A program made the position numbers and the translations under genes. 64,000 nucleotides of DNA from Piper betle (taxonomy: Eukaryota; Streptophyta; Magnoliopsida; Piperales; Piperaceae). Shown here piece after piece: positions 23,575 through 35,700 of this stretch. The DNA lies in NCBI GenBank assembly GCA_033002965.1, contig JAURVB010002612.1, positions 62,001 through 126,000 of the forward strand. Reading direction: 5' to 3'. How positions within the stretch are numbered: the stretch's first letter is position 1; each line of letters starts with the position of its first letter. Under the pieces are notes generated by a model that had not been told where the DNA came from, ran no database searches, and was given only the letters and a program-made list of their open reading frames with translations.

Positions 23575-24921
23575 ATGAGGTCAACCATGGTGGTGGTTAG
23601 AGGTGTGCTCCGTCAACTACCACTTGCGGGAAAATGATTCACCCGTTACTGATTGCTGGTCATGGGCTCAGATTCAGGAAATTGGAAATGATTCTTACAA
23701 CAGTAAGTTCTCACAAGTCAATAATGGCTTTCTTGCTATCTTTTTGGAAGTGATTGGCATTTTTCTTCTTGATGTGGAAAAGTTACACATTAGATGGTGT
23801 GTGCACAGCATTGAGAAGCTTGGGAAAGCTGGGGGAACGGTGAAGGTGGCTCCTGGGTATTTCCGAAATCATCTAATGCCCAAGTTGCTTGCGGTTCGTA
23901 ATATTGAAAAGTATGCCTATCTGGTCCGTGAGCAGAGGAAGGTTAATTTGCTGTTTGTATTTAATTAATTTATTTTTAGGTTCTTCATTGTGTGAATCTG
24001 TCAATCCGTTTTTTCACATTGAAAGAGTAAAAGGGACCGTGGATGAGGATTTTGTTCTAGATTTTGTTTTAGATGATATATCTGATATAACCATTTTTTT
24101 AGACTTCAGGTGTGACGAATGTCACAACCTTCTACTTGACACATGATTTATATCAGTTATTATCATCATCTAATATACACCATAAGCCGGCTAGGGATAA
24201 ACATTTGATTGTTTGCTCATTTATTTGAACAGAACTATGATTGTAGTCAAATTTTGTCTAGGGATTAACTGTCTAGAATTTTGTTTTCCTATTAGTTAGG
24301 AATTTGTTGTTTATCAAAGGTGAAACCACAAGATTGCTGGCGAGACATGCTATCTAAAGATGAGATTCACCTTACTTTAGGATGTACTCTTTTTGGCATT
24401 AGCACTATATGCTTTTATGCCAGAGACGGTTACAGTTGTGCCAAAAACTGAAGAAGATAAAATGAAGGAATATCAAGCTGCAGCTAAGCGTTTGAATAAT
24501 GCTTGCTTGGTTGGTAGCTTTCTGTCCTATACATTGATACTTGAATTTTTACAATTTGTAGCCTACTAAAAGTTTTTTTAAAAGAGAGTATCTTGGTCCA
24601 TTGCTACTAATCTGTAATATTGAATTTTGATACTCCGTGTGCCTGTAACAAAAGATGAACTTATTGCTGAGGTACTTTTGAAGCCAACGAAGAATGTGAA
24701 GCTTGAAAATGTATAACATTTACTAAAACCATCTACTACTCTGTCATTTGAATAGGTAGCAAGGCAGTTGCGTGTGAGCATCCACCCTGAGAATCTGCAC
24801 CTCCCATCACCTTTACCCTCATTGGGAGAGTATGAGGTACCATTGTTTCTTCCAAAGGCTATACCACTACCTGATGGAAAGCTTCATTGGACTTCTTAAA
24901 GTCAAAATCAGAAGAAAATGA
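23575..24921 (+). pseudogene. Mitochondrial ribosomal protein L9-like gene (bL9m), spliced but decayed
   Basis: bL9m is a protein of the mitochondrial large ribosomal subunit. Recognisable pieces on the plus strand: first exon about 23575-23702 ending RFRKLEMILTT at a gtaagt donor; second about 23807-23941 with IEKLGKAGGTVKVAPGYFRN and LLAVRNIEKYAYLVREQRK; third about 24425-24509 with VVPKTEEDKMKEYQAAAKRL; fourth ending near 24671 with VPVTKDELIAE; fifth 24756-24921 with VARQLRVSIHPENLHLPSPL and a C-terminal LPDGKLHW. Faults: a 1-nt shift in exon 1 after LRQLPLAG, an exon-2 acceptor that reads AC where AG is expected, erosion between exons 3 and 4, and an extra T just before the C-terminal KVKIRRK. 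Retained introns mean it is not a processed copy. It sits head-to-head with OPT copy A and tail-to-tail with copy B, so it may mark the ancestral gene order. Some faults could be assembly errors. Confidence 0.75.
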
Positions 24922-25542
24922 TTTTGGAGGGATTTCTATTTGATTAGCCAACAGGCATTTTGTTTTTTGAATTGTGCTATACAACCTTCTAAAATCCTCC
25001 GTTCTTGCCATGTTGGTGGCTTTCTCAAACTTTAGGAGTTGTCCTATTTGATGCTCGTGCGGAGATAAAGTGAAGTCTTCAAGTTGCATTTTAGAAGTCT
25101 GAGGAGCATTTTTTTTGTGTTATTTAGGTCATTACATTTTTTACTTCTTTCAGTGGGGTTTTCCCAATAAATTTATGTTGTTGTTGTTAAGGTAATGCGG
25201 TGTAGAAAACAATGTATTCATTCTGATACTCGGGAGTTACAGACCTTTGAATGATCCATGGTGATGAGTAAATGGCTTCAGACATTGGGAGGAGAATGGC
25301 AAATTAAATCTTCCGAGTACTCGTAAATGCCAAATTAACATCACAATGAATTAATACCAATGATATGTTCAAATATCAGCAGCTAATTTTTTAGCCACTC
25401 ATTATTCATTACATGATCCATTACTACGTACACTACCACAACAACAATGAGGCTTAGCTAGGCATTGCAAATGAAAGAAACATATATATTAAGGTCCCAG
25501 GTCTACACTGCGAGTCCCACAATTCAGAGTGACCTTGTTCAA

Positions 25543-28500
25543 CTAAAAAACAGGGCAAATATCATCGCCACGAATACCCTTTTCAGTTGGGCATTCGGCC
25601 AAGGGGCAGCCATCAGGATTAGTCCCCCACCATGTCAAGCTAACGTTGTTGGCCTGCAGGGAGAAGTAGAGGAGCACCCCCATGAAGGCCAAGCCAGCAT
25701 CAAGAGCTGCTGAGAGCACATAGTTGTACTTGCTCCACCAGTCACGCTTGTACCTGTAAACCACAAATCCAGAAATGAATCCCATCACCAACCAACTGTT
25801 GAAGTTCACTGATGATGCTGGGGGCAGGATGCCTGTTGCACCGATTAGAACTGGCATGTTTATGAGTCTAATCCACTTCTGGGAAGGGAAAATCTTGCTA
25901 GCTATCCAAACAAGTAGTGGGCTAATAGCCCCTGCCAGGAAAAACCAATTGACAGCACCATAGGTTCCAAGGTCACCAAAGATTCTACGTGGTGAGATTA
26001 ATCCCCAAATAACTGATGCATCATAGAAAACTCTATCCATTGGGCAAGTCCAAGGGCTGTCAGCAGGCAAGAGGTCAACATTGCAAATGTTAGGGATGCC
26101 TTCCAAGAGCCACCATGCTGTGGCCAAGTACACGAAAGCTGCAATTACAGTTCCTACCACCTGGTCATGATTTTATTCACGGATTAGAGAGGCATACGTG
26201 ATACCACATATGAATATATGGGTATTGGAGTCTTTGATTGAAGTCAAGGAACAGATTGGTAACTGACCTGGGCCATGAACATTGATCTTGGGGGTATCTT
26301 CATGTAATGGCCGAGTTTGAAATCTGAGAGGAAGGTTAAGGCTTGAATTGTGCTAATGTAGCCGTAGGTTTTGAAGCACACATTGGCAGCAGGTTGCCCA
26401 GGTAATATGACTCCCATGATATACTCTGTGATAATGTTCAGGCCTGGAGTCTAATCAGCAAAAAAACAGCAGATCAGCGAGCTTTTAATTTGGCATTTGT
26501 GTAAAAAAATTTAATACACCATTAATGCATGGATCACTAGCTCAAATTTAACATTAACAATGAAAAACGTAGAGAGGAAAACATGTACAGCGTTAATTGG
26601 CCACAGACCATAGTAACCATTAAGAACTAACCTGGTTTGTGGTGGCAGAGATGACACCAACAGGGAGTGTGAAGAAGACGGACAGAGCACAGGCCATCAA
26701 TACTCCCCACCAGGGAAGTTGAAGCACGTCGTTGTAGTACTCGCACACAAAGATGGTGAGAGCAATGTTTGCCACCAGAATTATCTGAAACCACCACTCT
26801 GGTACTTGCTTGTACTTCCTCATTAGCTTCGTATGGATATCCATCTCCTTGTTCAATGCCGACCTTGTCATCTTAATTATCTCTCTGGAAAAGATTAATT
26901 AAATTCTATCTCTCATTTTACCTCAAAAAGATAAGGCAAGAAAATTAGTTTTTGGATATAATATTGAAAGGGGCCTTACTTTCCATTGAAGATTGCAACA
27001 TGAGACAAAGTAGCGGTGAGAGCAGCAAAGCCAACACCATAGGTCATGGCAAAGAAGGTGCTAAGGTAGAGGGGGCCTTCTTTTCATAAGCATCAACATC
27101 CAACTGGAAGTCGGAGTTTATAATAGACGATGTCTCGTACGTTTGACCTGCGGCATCAAAGAAATGGAGGAGAAAATGGGGAAGGTCTTGGCCTTGTACA
27201 CATTGAGCCAATAGGCAGCAGGTACCAAGATGTACATAATGATCACATAGCCAGCAGCAACATTGGCCGTGGCAAACCAGGGGCTGGCCAGTGGACTTCC
27301 AAGGTAGGAGGCGACTGCAGACCAGTCTAATGCAAAGGCCCCCACACCCATCCCATAGAGGCCAGAGCCAATCTGTTGAGCTGTAACGGAATGGGGGAAG
27401 ATCCAGCAGACCCAAGAGATGGAGGAGAGCATGGAGAAGAGGTAGCCTGGGAAGATGTAGTAGGCAAAACTGGAAATGAGTGCAATTGAGAAGAACTGGT
27501 TCCTGCTTATCCCACCCTTGCCCCTTTTTCCTTTTCATGCAGAGCCCTGCGTTGAAAAAATTCATCAAGATGCTAATCTGTTTTGGCCTTAATTTCATGG
27601 ATTGAACTAATTTCAATGTTGTGTTGTGACTTGTGAGAAATATCAGTTTGTGAATCGATACGATTCGTCATTGAACTCCAGTTCACAAAATCTTCTTGTT
27701 CTACATAATTACAAAAAAGAGGCGGGAAGATCCTAATTCCTAATTTAATATGTATTTGTGTTATTAAATATGATAACATTTTGATCACCAAATATTAATA
27801 TTGATAAACCTTTTTTCTTTATTCTTATTTGAGATGGGTAATGCACGAAAAAAGTATATATTAATTTTGTCAAATTTTAACAAAGCAAGGGTAAATAAAA
27901 TGCATGCACACCTGAAAAGGGTGACTTGAACAAGATTGCTTGGCCACCACATGGACGCTGGTTCCACCAGATATTTCCTGAATATGCCTGCCCACCCAAA
28001 GCCCAGGACCTGTTTTTGCCAATAATATGCATAAATTTAAAAATTAATTAGTTTTTTTTATTTTAAAAAATCTCAAACAATTAATGTACATTTTTGCTTA
28101 ATTCTGTTCATAAATTGACAATCTGTAGAATCTGTGAGTTAGAAGTGAAGAATATTGGCAATTGGTAAAATTACTTAATAATTAACTAATTAAAACTTAG
28201 ATCCACAATTACTATTCTAATATTTTTTCGGGAAAAAATGAACGTCCTAATTATAAAGACAAATTGATGTTATTTTGATCTGTTTGAAAATAATAATGGG
28301 TGATTTAAATCCATTTTTCGTAGAAATTAATCTCAAGTGTCTTTCAGTTTTAGCTATTAAAGGCCAAATGGCACAAATGAAATGAATGGTCAAGAGTAAT
28401 TCACGGGAAATAAACATCTGTCGGATTTTTTATTAAGAAAATAATTTGGACCAATGGTATTTTGCCTTTCTCTAGATCCGCCATTTTTATCTCCAAACCA

Positions 28501-29319
28501 AGATCCAACATTTTCGGCCAGACTTTGTCTAAAAAAAGAAAAACCATTATAGAGTCGAATATTATTGGCGAATGTTCATCTTTGTTATTGCGTATTACCA
28601 AAAAATTGCATGGGATGGATAGCTAGATTTCTCTCTCTCAAAAAAAAACCTGTGACAATCTATTGCTCCAACAAAAATGTCATGCAGTAATAATTCAATA
28701 AATAAGATCTAATCAAGCAAGAAAAATCAACAAGCTGCATGCATGGCATGCTATATATGATAATATATATGGATCAAAATGAGGATCAATGGCAAGATGT
28801 AAGCTACATATACAGATATGATAAGTAAATCACCTGGGTGGTAAGGACAAGGATGAAAGACATGAAGAAGGTGACATGCTGTCTGTAAAACACCTTCAAG
28901 GACGTTATGATATGAATGGCATAGATCCCACCTGCACCGGAGTTGGCGAAGATGGTGATGAGCACATGCTCCTTCACGTTGAACGGCCCGGGGTTGAGGG
29001 AGAAGGCCCACCGGGTGCCGGAGAAGACGACGGTGGTGGGGAGGGCCCTGGCCATGAGGTGGCCGAGGGGGACGACGGCGATCTGAGCTGACACGGCCGT
29101 GATGTTGAGCGGGTTCCGGCGGAACCCGAAGAACTGGTTGAGGAAGGAGAGTATGACGCAGGACAAGATGCCGAGGACCCATGTCCGGAAGGTCACCGAC
29201 GGCAACGTCGGGTCGTCTCGGGTGGAGACGGTGAGGGCCACCTGCTCCACCGGCGAGTTCTCCTCCTCGTTGCCGTCGGAGTGGTTCGGCTTCGGATCAC
29301 GAGGGGAAGACGGCGCCAT
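25543..29319 (-). CDS. OPT oligopeptide transporter copy B, nearly intact
   Basis: The best preserved of three tandem OPT genes. Exons on the minus strand with GT-AG borders: 29319-28834, 28009-27912, 27546-26980, 26884-26632, 26450-26268, 26160-25543. Hallmarks: [12 protein letters not shown] (NPG at residues 109-111), [88 protein letters not shown], and a C-terminal exon ending [16 protein letters not shown]. The exons total 2205 nt. Three single missing bases, all in exon 3 (T run at 27525-27529, around 27164-27171, GGGGG at 27071-27075), would give 2208 nt and 735 residues, the family norm. Outside exon 3 every frame is clean. The DNA as given encodes a protein that ends early in exon 3; whether the living plant has these lesions is uncertain. 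The protein is a multi-pass membrane protein with about 16 helices expected. Confidence 0.85.
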
Positions 29320-30505
29320 GAATATGAATATATGCCAAAACAAGGGGGACGTCTTAGGGAGAGGAGAGGGGAGAATGAACATGCAACGTTTTTGCTAGTG
29401 GTCTTAAATAGAACAAGCTGTGAAAATCACAATGACCAATATTGTGGTGAGTTTCTTTGGATATATATTTGCCTTTCAAGTTAAAAATTCCATGAGATGT
29501 GTGACATGTAATAATATATATGTATGGCAAGTATAAATTATACATGTACACATATAGCACACATAATAAAATAGGAAAACAACCTAATTTCGACCATTTA
29601 GCAAAATTAAACACAGTTTTTGACAGCTTTTACTATTTTTATAATAAAATAGGCGAAATGCAATTGGTGGCTATAGTCTGCTAGAGGAGATTTCTTCTAT
29701 TGTGCCCCAATTTATAGGGTTGTGAACGGTTCAATTACTAGTTTTTATCACAATTATTTATTAATTTAATTTAGGACGGGCTATCACAATCGAATTATTA
29801 TTTTATTATCTATCAAACCAACATTATTTCAAAATACGGTTAATTTTTTCCCACGTCACAATATAAAATATAATTTTAACAACTGAAATGAAAAAAAGAC
29901 CTATATTTGTACCATTTTATACCTAAATTAGGCGTTTAACATTCTTTTTCTTTTTTACAAAACACAATGTTCATACAATCGATTTTCCATCACATATTAT
30001 GGGGGCCCCACTTCCAACTTACAACAATAGGAAGCCCCATTTAAGATTATGTGGTGTTTGTTGTCTCTCTCGTTTCCACCATCAAAATACTAATGTGAAA
30101 CTAATTTTATTTCAGAGAAGAAAATATAAATAATAAAATAAAAATAATTTCTATAGAAGTAGGTGTGTTGGTTGAATTAGAGGATGACATCTAGAGGCCT
30201 AGTTTTCAAGCCTTGACATGGGTATTTATTTATTTTAGCTGCGATTTATATTTTTAAACATAATAAATGAGTTTTTTTTAGTAAATTGTTATAATGGCTA
30301 TGCTATATCCTTGTATTAATACCGTTTTAATTTAAAGTTATTTTTACAGATTATTTTACCAATTTTTTATTGTATAAAATTCTTTTTAAGTTTTTTTATT
30401 ATACGTTAATTCGAAACAATCATGGGTAAAACGTTGAAGTGGCAGTCGAGGCCCCGACAATGGACGGTGTTAATGGAATATTAAGGAAATGGACAGCCAA
30501 GGATG
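29320..30505. other. Promoter side of OPT copy B and intergenic DNA
   Basis: The first few hundred bases hold the presumed leader and promoter of OPT copy B. The remainder is AT-rich with no frame or repeat I can define, up to the hAT-like insertion. Confidence 0.4.
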
Positions 30506-30513
30506 GTGCCCAT
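30506..30513. repeat. Target-site duplication GTGCCCAT (left)
   Basis: GTGCCCAT lies immediately left of TAGGGGTGGGC and is repeated exactly at 32199-32206 after GCCCACCCCTA. Confidence 0.85.
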
Positions 30514-32198
30514 TAGGGGTGGGCGTGGACGTCCGAATTTGTCCGTCCGACCGAAGTCCGAAGTATGTCCGACCGAATTTGACCGACCGAATCTGACCGA
30601 ATTAAAACAAACCAAACATGGACATTTCTTTGTCCGACCGAACGACCGACCGAGTGTCCGATATTTTATATCAATAATATAATATCTTCAATATTTGTAA
30701 AGCTAATATTATAATTTATGAAAATTTTAAAATATAATATACAGTAAAATTTATTAAGTTTATACATAAAATTTGATATTTAATATCTAAAATAACAAAA
30801 AATGACATACATAGAAAAAAGATAAAAGTCATTCTTACATTTAAGAATTTAGAGCTATACCTTCATATTAATAATTATATCAAACCACTTATAATTTAAT
30901 TAGCATGTTCTCAATTTTTAAAGTCAAACAAAAAATAGTCAATGTATAAAAACTTTAAAATAATCATTGACATCAAAATATACTCTAATATTACATATAC
31001 TTCAAAGATAAAATATTTTAATAGTTAATTCTTCATCCAATATAACTCACCCAAATGAAAAAATACAAAAAAATTAATTATTCATGTTTTTTGTCTTCTT
31101 CATTTTGAAATTAAGACATTTCTCTTCAATATTTTTCCATAAATAAATAGTTTCATAACTTTCAATTCCCTCTATAAAACCCGTGTCCTAAGTTAGGGAT
31201 TTATAGTCCGAACCGATCGATTCGACCGTTATTTTTGAGTCGAATAGAATTATTTTAGGCCAAATAATACATTAAGACGTCTTATAGGGTAGAATTATTA
31301 GTTATACATCATTTAGATGTTGTGGTCTTTATTTTATTTTATGGGATTTTTCCTGATATTTTTGGATTTTTTGAAGATTTTATTCTGAGTTAGGTATTAT
31401 TGTTGACTCGTGCCGGTATCGAGTCAAGTCTTATTTACGAGTTTGCCACCGATCATCTTCTCCCCCAAAACCCCCCCCAAACCCTAGCGTCGTCGCCGCC
31501 GCCATCCCGCCACCGATCGACGCCGCCCCGCCCAGCCGTACCGTCGCCGTGACATCTCGACCACCACCAGCCACCGACGAGTCACCGCGACGCCGGTGGC
31601 AGGCGCTGGCGGCAGGTGCTGGCGGCGGGCGGCGGAGGCAAGGGCGTCTGAGGGCGGGCGGGCAGGCGGAGGGCGGAGGCAGGCGCGGCGGAGGGGTTTC
31701 GCTGCGCGCAGAGACCGGCGGAGGCAGCGGGGCGACGAGCAGGGCTGTGGCGACGGCGCGCAGGACGGCGGAGGCGACGAGCAGGGCGGCAGAGGCGACG
31801 AGCAGGGCGGCGGAGGGGTTTCGCTGCACCCAGAGGCCGGCGGAGCAGCGGGCGATGAGCAGGCGGCGGCGGCGACGCACGGGCGGCGGAGGCGACGAGC
31901 AGGGCGGCAGAGGCGACGGCGCGCAGGGCGGCAGAGACGACGAGCAGGGCGGCGGCAAGAGGCGGCGGCGGAGGGCGGCGGCAGGATGCTGCGGCGGCGG
32001 CGGCGGCGCCCTATGAACAGTGTATCTAGGTTAGGGTTTTAGAAATTTTGGTTTTGATTTCGGACCGTCCACGGACATTGTTCGGGCCCGACGGACAAGT
32101 CGGACATTAACTCGGTCGGACAAGTTTTGTCCGATAAAATTTCGGACAAACGCGGACAATATCTCGTCCGACGTCCGTCCGACCGATGCCCACCCCTA
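30514..32198. mobile_element. hAT-like non-autonomous DNA transposon (1,685 bp)
   Basis: The ends are perfect 11-bp inverted repeats, TAGGGGTGGGC and GCCCACCCCTA, flanked by an exact 8-bp target duplication, which is the hAT hallmark. The first and last 150 bases are packed with short subterminal repeats of the type GTCCGACCGA in inverted orientation, typical transposase-binding arrays in hAT elements. Inside are an AT-rich block, a conserved module at 31395-31450 that recurs elsewhere in the window, and a G+C-rich block (about 31470-32020) with imperfect tandem units like 'ggcggaggcgacgagcaggg'. No transposase is encoded. The long frames in the GC-rich block are low-complexity by-products. 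Confidence 0.85.
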
Positions 32199-32206
32199 GT
32201 GCCCAT

Positions 32207-32703
32207 CACTGGGTGCTTCTCATATGGTAAGTTGGTTCAAGCGTTCAAAGCTTCGTCTGTAACACTCCGTATAGAATATATAGACAGTATGTAGGAGTTT
32301 AAGAAATTAATCTTTCGCAGGCTTTGCCGTTGTTGGGCCGCTTCGGATCATCTTTCATTTGTTTGCTCTGCTTCTCGCATGCACTAATAAATAGCCTTTG
32401 CCGAAGTTGTTGATATTCCTCTTAACTAAGTAACTGACCCGTTTCTCTCTTTGCTGCTATTTTGAGGCATGACAATTTGACTACTGATCTTGCTGGTTGT
32501 AACTGATAATGCCCTCAAAAACCTGTTTTATCTTCATCATACCTTTGGTCATATGCGAAGGACAAATTGAGCATTTGGGTGACAAATCAATACCATCAAT
32601 GCAATATATACTTGCATTTATCCTCCTTACCATCAATCTATATTCAATGCATGCTACATTTATATCCAATGTCTACATTAACAACAGTTGCAAGAAAGAA
32701 TGA
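32207..32703. other. Spacer between the hAT-like element and OPT copy C
   Basis: The 3' side of OPT copy C; probably its former 3' UTR. No other feature seen. Confidence 0.4.
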
Positions 32704-35700
32704 TCAGAAAACTGGGCAGCCATTAACAGAAGCCCCCTTCTCGGTGGGGCAAGAAGCCAACGGGCAGGCAACCAAATGGTTACCCCGCCAATCAAACCTA
32801 ACATGAGCCAAGACCAAGCAAAAATGCAGAAGCAAGCCCATGATGGCCAGACCCGCATCAAGAGCAGCGGATAACACATAGTTGTACCGCTGCCACCAAT
32901 TTCTCCGGTACCTATACACTACAAATCCGGAGACAAACCCCAGAGCAATCCAACTACTATAGTTCACGGCGGTTGCCGGCGGCATTTGCACAGTTGCGCC
33001 GACGAGGACCGGCATTTTGATGAGGCAGATCCACTTTTTGTTAGGTACGCCTTATGTGCCAGCCACTCTAGATGTCACAGGCCCGTTCGTAAGGCCGAAT
33101 TTTTCGCCTCCGAGTCCCTGCCTGTGCGGCGTATTCCCCTCCCTGGGAACACTCAGCCTGATACTCAACACGCAATAGCGGGAGCCAAGGCCACAAACAC
33201 TACACTCGTGTTCGGCCGCAATACGCACCACCGAGGTTGACCCCTGCACGTCCAGCAGATCCACCCGTTCGGTGTTGCCCTCAAACAGCGCCCTTGATCG
33301 ATCACCCGTGTCTGGCCACGCACCAGCACTTCGACAGCACTCCTGGCTATCGGCACGCCTTGCCGATAGGCTGTTCCAGGAGTCAAACAGCACCACCACC
33401 GCAACACTGCCCGATCGCCCCACCAGCAACACGCCTGGTGGAGATCGTGCCTCTGTCCCTGTTCGTCTCAGCAACCACCGTCGCCTTGTAAACCTCGACC
33501 ACGACCCGGTACTAAGGTTCCCTGCCTAAACGTCAGACAACGAACACAACACAGATATACGGGGAAACCCCAACCTTATATTAATCTGTCAATACAAGGC
33601 ATTACAAGTACTCGACTCCTCTCTCAAGCACTTGCTCGGCTTGTGGACAGCCCCCACAGCCTCGCCCCAATGTACCCAAAATACAAAGGAACTCACACAA
33701 GGATTACCTGGCCCGAGTAACCCTCCCAGTTGCCAACACCGGCAACCTCACAACGTGCACCCTGGATTCAAGCAAGCGTCTGGAATTCCAGCACTACTCC
33801 CAGCGCCGGCTGCAGCAACTCCCTCGCTTCTTCCCTCTCCAGGTTGCTCACGTTGCAGACACCGATCAGCAGGTCTCACCCCGAGAACAAGTTCCCAATC
33901 GGCCCTCTCTTCAGTCCATCGAAGAGAAGTTCTCTTCCATCCCTCGAAGAGAAGTCCTTTCTCCACGTCTGGCCTAACCCTTATATACTCCCACGAACTG
34001 CTGCTCCAAGATAACTCCGAATCTGCCAGCATCTTCAACTCCAGAGATCTGCAAGATCCACCGTGTTCAGCAACCTAGCCCATCTCCCGTCCAGGTTCAT
34101 CCATCGGCCTTCAAGTTTATCTTCAGCAGTTAGTTGCAGCCAACTTCCTAAACGCCCAATCTGGATAACTGCATATCTTCACCAAGATACTCCAGCAACG
34201 TCCATGGATGTTTATCCCCAAACCGCCTTGGCTGCACCGCTGGTCCTCCCGTCGCGCCCGCCGGCTCGACTCCAGCACCGTCCAGACATGGCTCAACCTC
34301 CCGCAGCAACTCACCGACCAACTGCCAGCAATGGTTCACCAACATCGCCCTGAACCAGCACCACCGCTCGTGCATGCCCATGCACTGTCGCGTTCACCAG
34401 CATCTGCCCGCTCGCACGCCTGCGCGCACACCCGCGCGCGCCCGCGCGCGCTCGCGCAGCAGCGCGCCTGCTCGCTCCTTGCCGCGCGCAGGTAGCGCGC
34501 ACGACCCCGCGCTCGCCCGCTACAGTGCTCGGTACAGTTTTCCAGCACGGTTCCGCTATTTTGCTCAGTACTAGCGAATGCTCGGCACCCTACGCTGCGT
34601 ACTCGGCTCGGTAGCCTGCTCAGTCCACGGTTGCACCACAACCTCGATATGCCGACCCAAACACCGATCAGCAACAACTTGAGGTTTCTTGACCTGTACT
34701 CGGCCACATGCTCGGTACACCGAATACCGACCCATGTGCCGACACTTGCTGCTGTTCCCGACGCCTTGCTCCACCGGCATGCTCGGTCCTCCAGCAGCAT
34801 CGTGCAACTCGGTTTGGACTGCAACATAATCACGGGTTAGCCTCGGTGTGTTGTTTCCACCACTCGGATAACCACTGCTATCCCCTTCATGGACGTAGGG
34901 AATCCAGGAACAACACCCAAACCCTGGTTCCCGGGACGTCCACGAATCAAGGCTGTAACACTAGACATAGTGCAATTGCACCTGCTAAGAAAAACCAGTT
35001 CATGGCTGAGCATTGTCCGAGGTCGCCGAAAATCCGGCGAGGGCCGATCTATCCCCAGACGACGGAGGCGTCGTAGAAGACTTCATCGCTGGGGCATGTC
35101 CAGAAGCTATAAGGCGGAAGAAGAGATCTGTCACATATGTGGGGGATGGTACCAATGAGCCAGTATGCAGTACCTGAAAAAACATGACAGTTCAATATTT
35201 TTCATTACATGCATTCATATCTAATCAGGATTAAACAAACAGAGAAATAACAAACAGGGGGACCTAAGCTAAGAACATTGATCTTGGGGGAATTTTCATG
35301 TAATGGCCTAGCTTGAAATCTTGCAAGAATGTGATGGCTTGTTTCATGCTAATGAAACCATAGACCTTGAATATTATGTTGGTTGCAGGGCGTCCGGGGT
35401 ACAAGTATCCAATGATATACTCCGTGATGATGTTCAATGTTGATTTCTGTCACCATCAGTAATTAGCAAAGTTGGATGATGGATCCGTTCATTCTATGTT
35501 AACATTTGTAGCCATTACATATTTGGCATACTCAATAAGGGAATAAATTGGTACCTGGTTTGTTGTTGCAGCAATGATTCCAATGGAGAGTGTGAAAAAG
35601 AAAGCAAGGCCACAAGCAAGCAAGACTCCCCACCACGGCAGCTGGAGCTGGTCTTTGCCGTATTCGCATGAAAATAAAGTAGCAGCTATGGTAACAACCA

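Noticed and set aside
31431..32042. Three long frames on both strands inside the hAT-like element
   Set aside because: They translate tandem GC-rich units in different frames; stops are rare only because A and T are rare.
33052..34840. Many frames of 60-165 codons inside the LTR-like insert
   Set aside because: No gag, protease or polymerase motif; GC-rich LTR sequence is open by chance.
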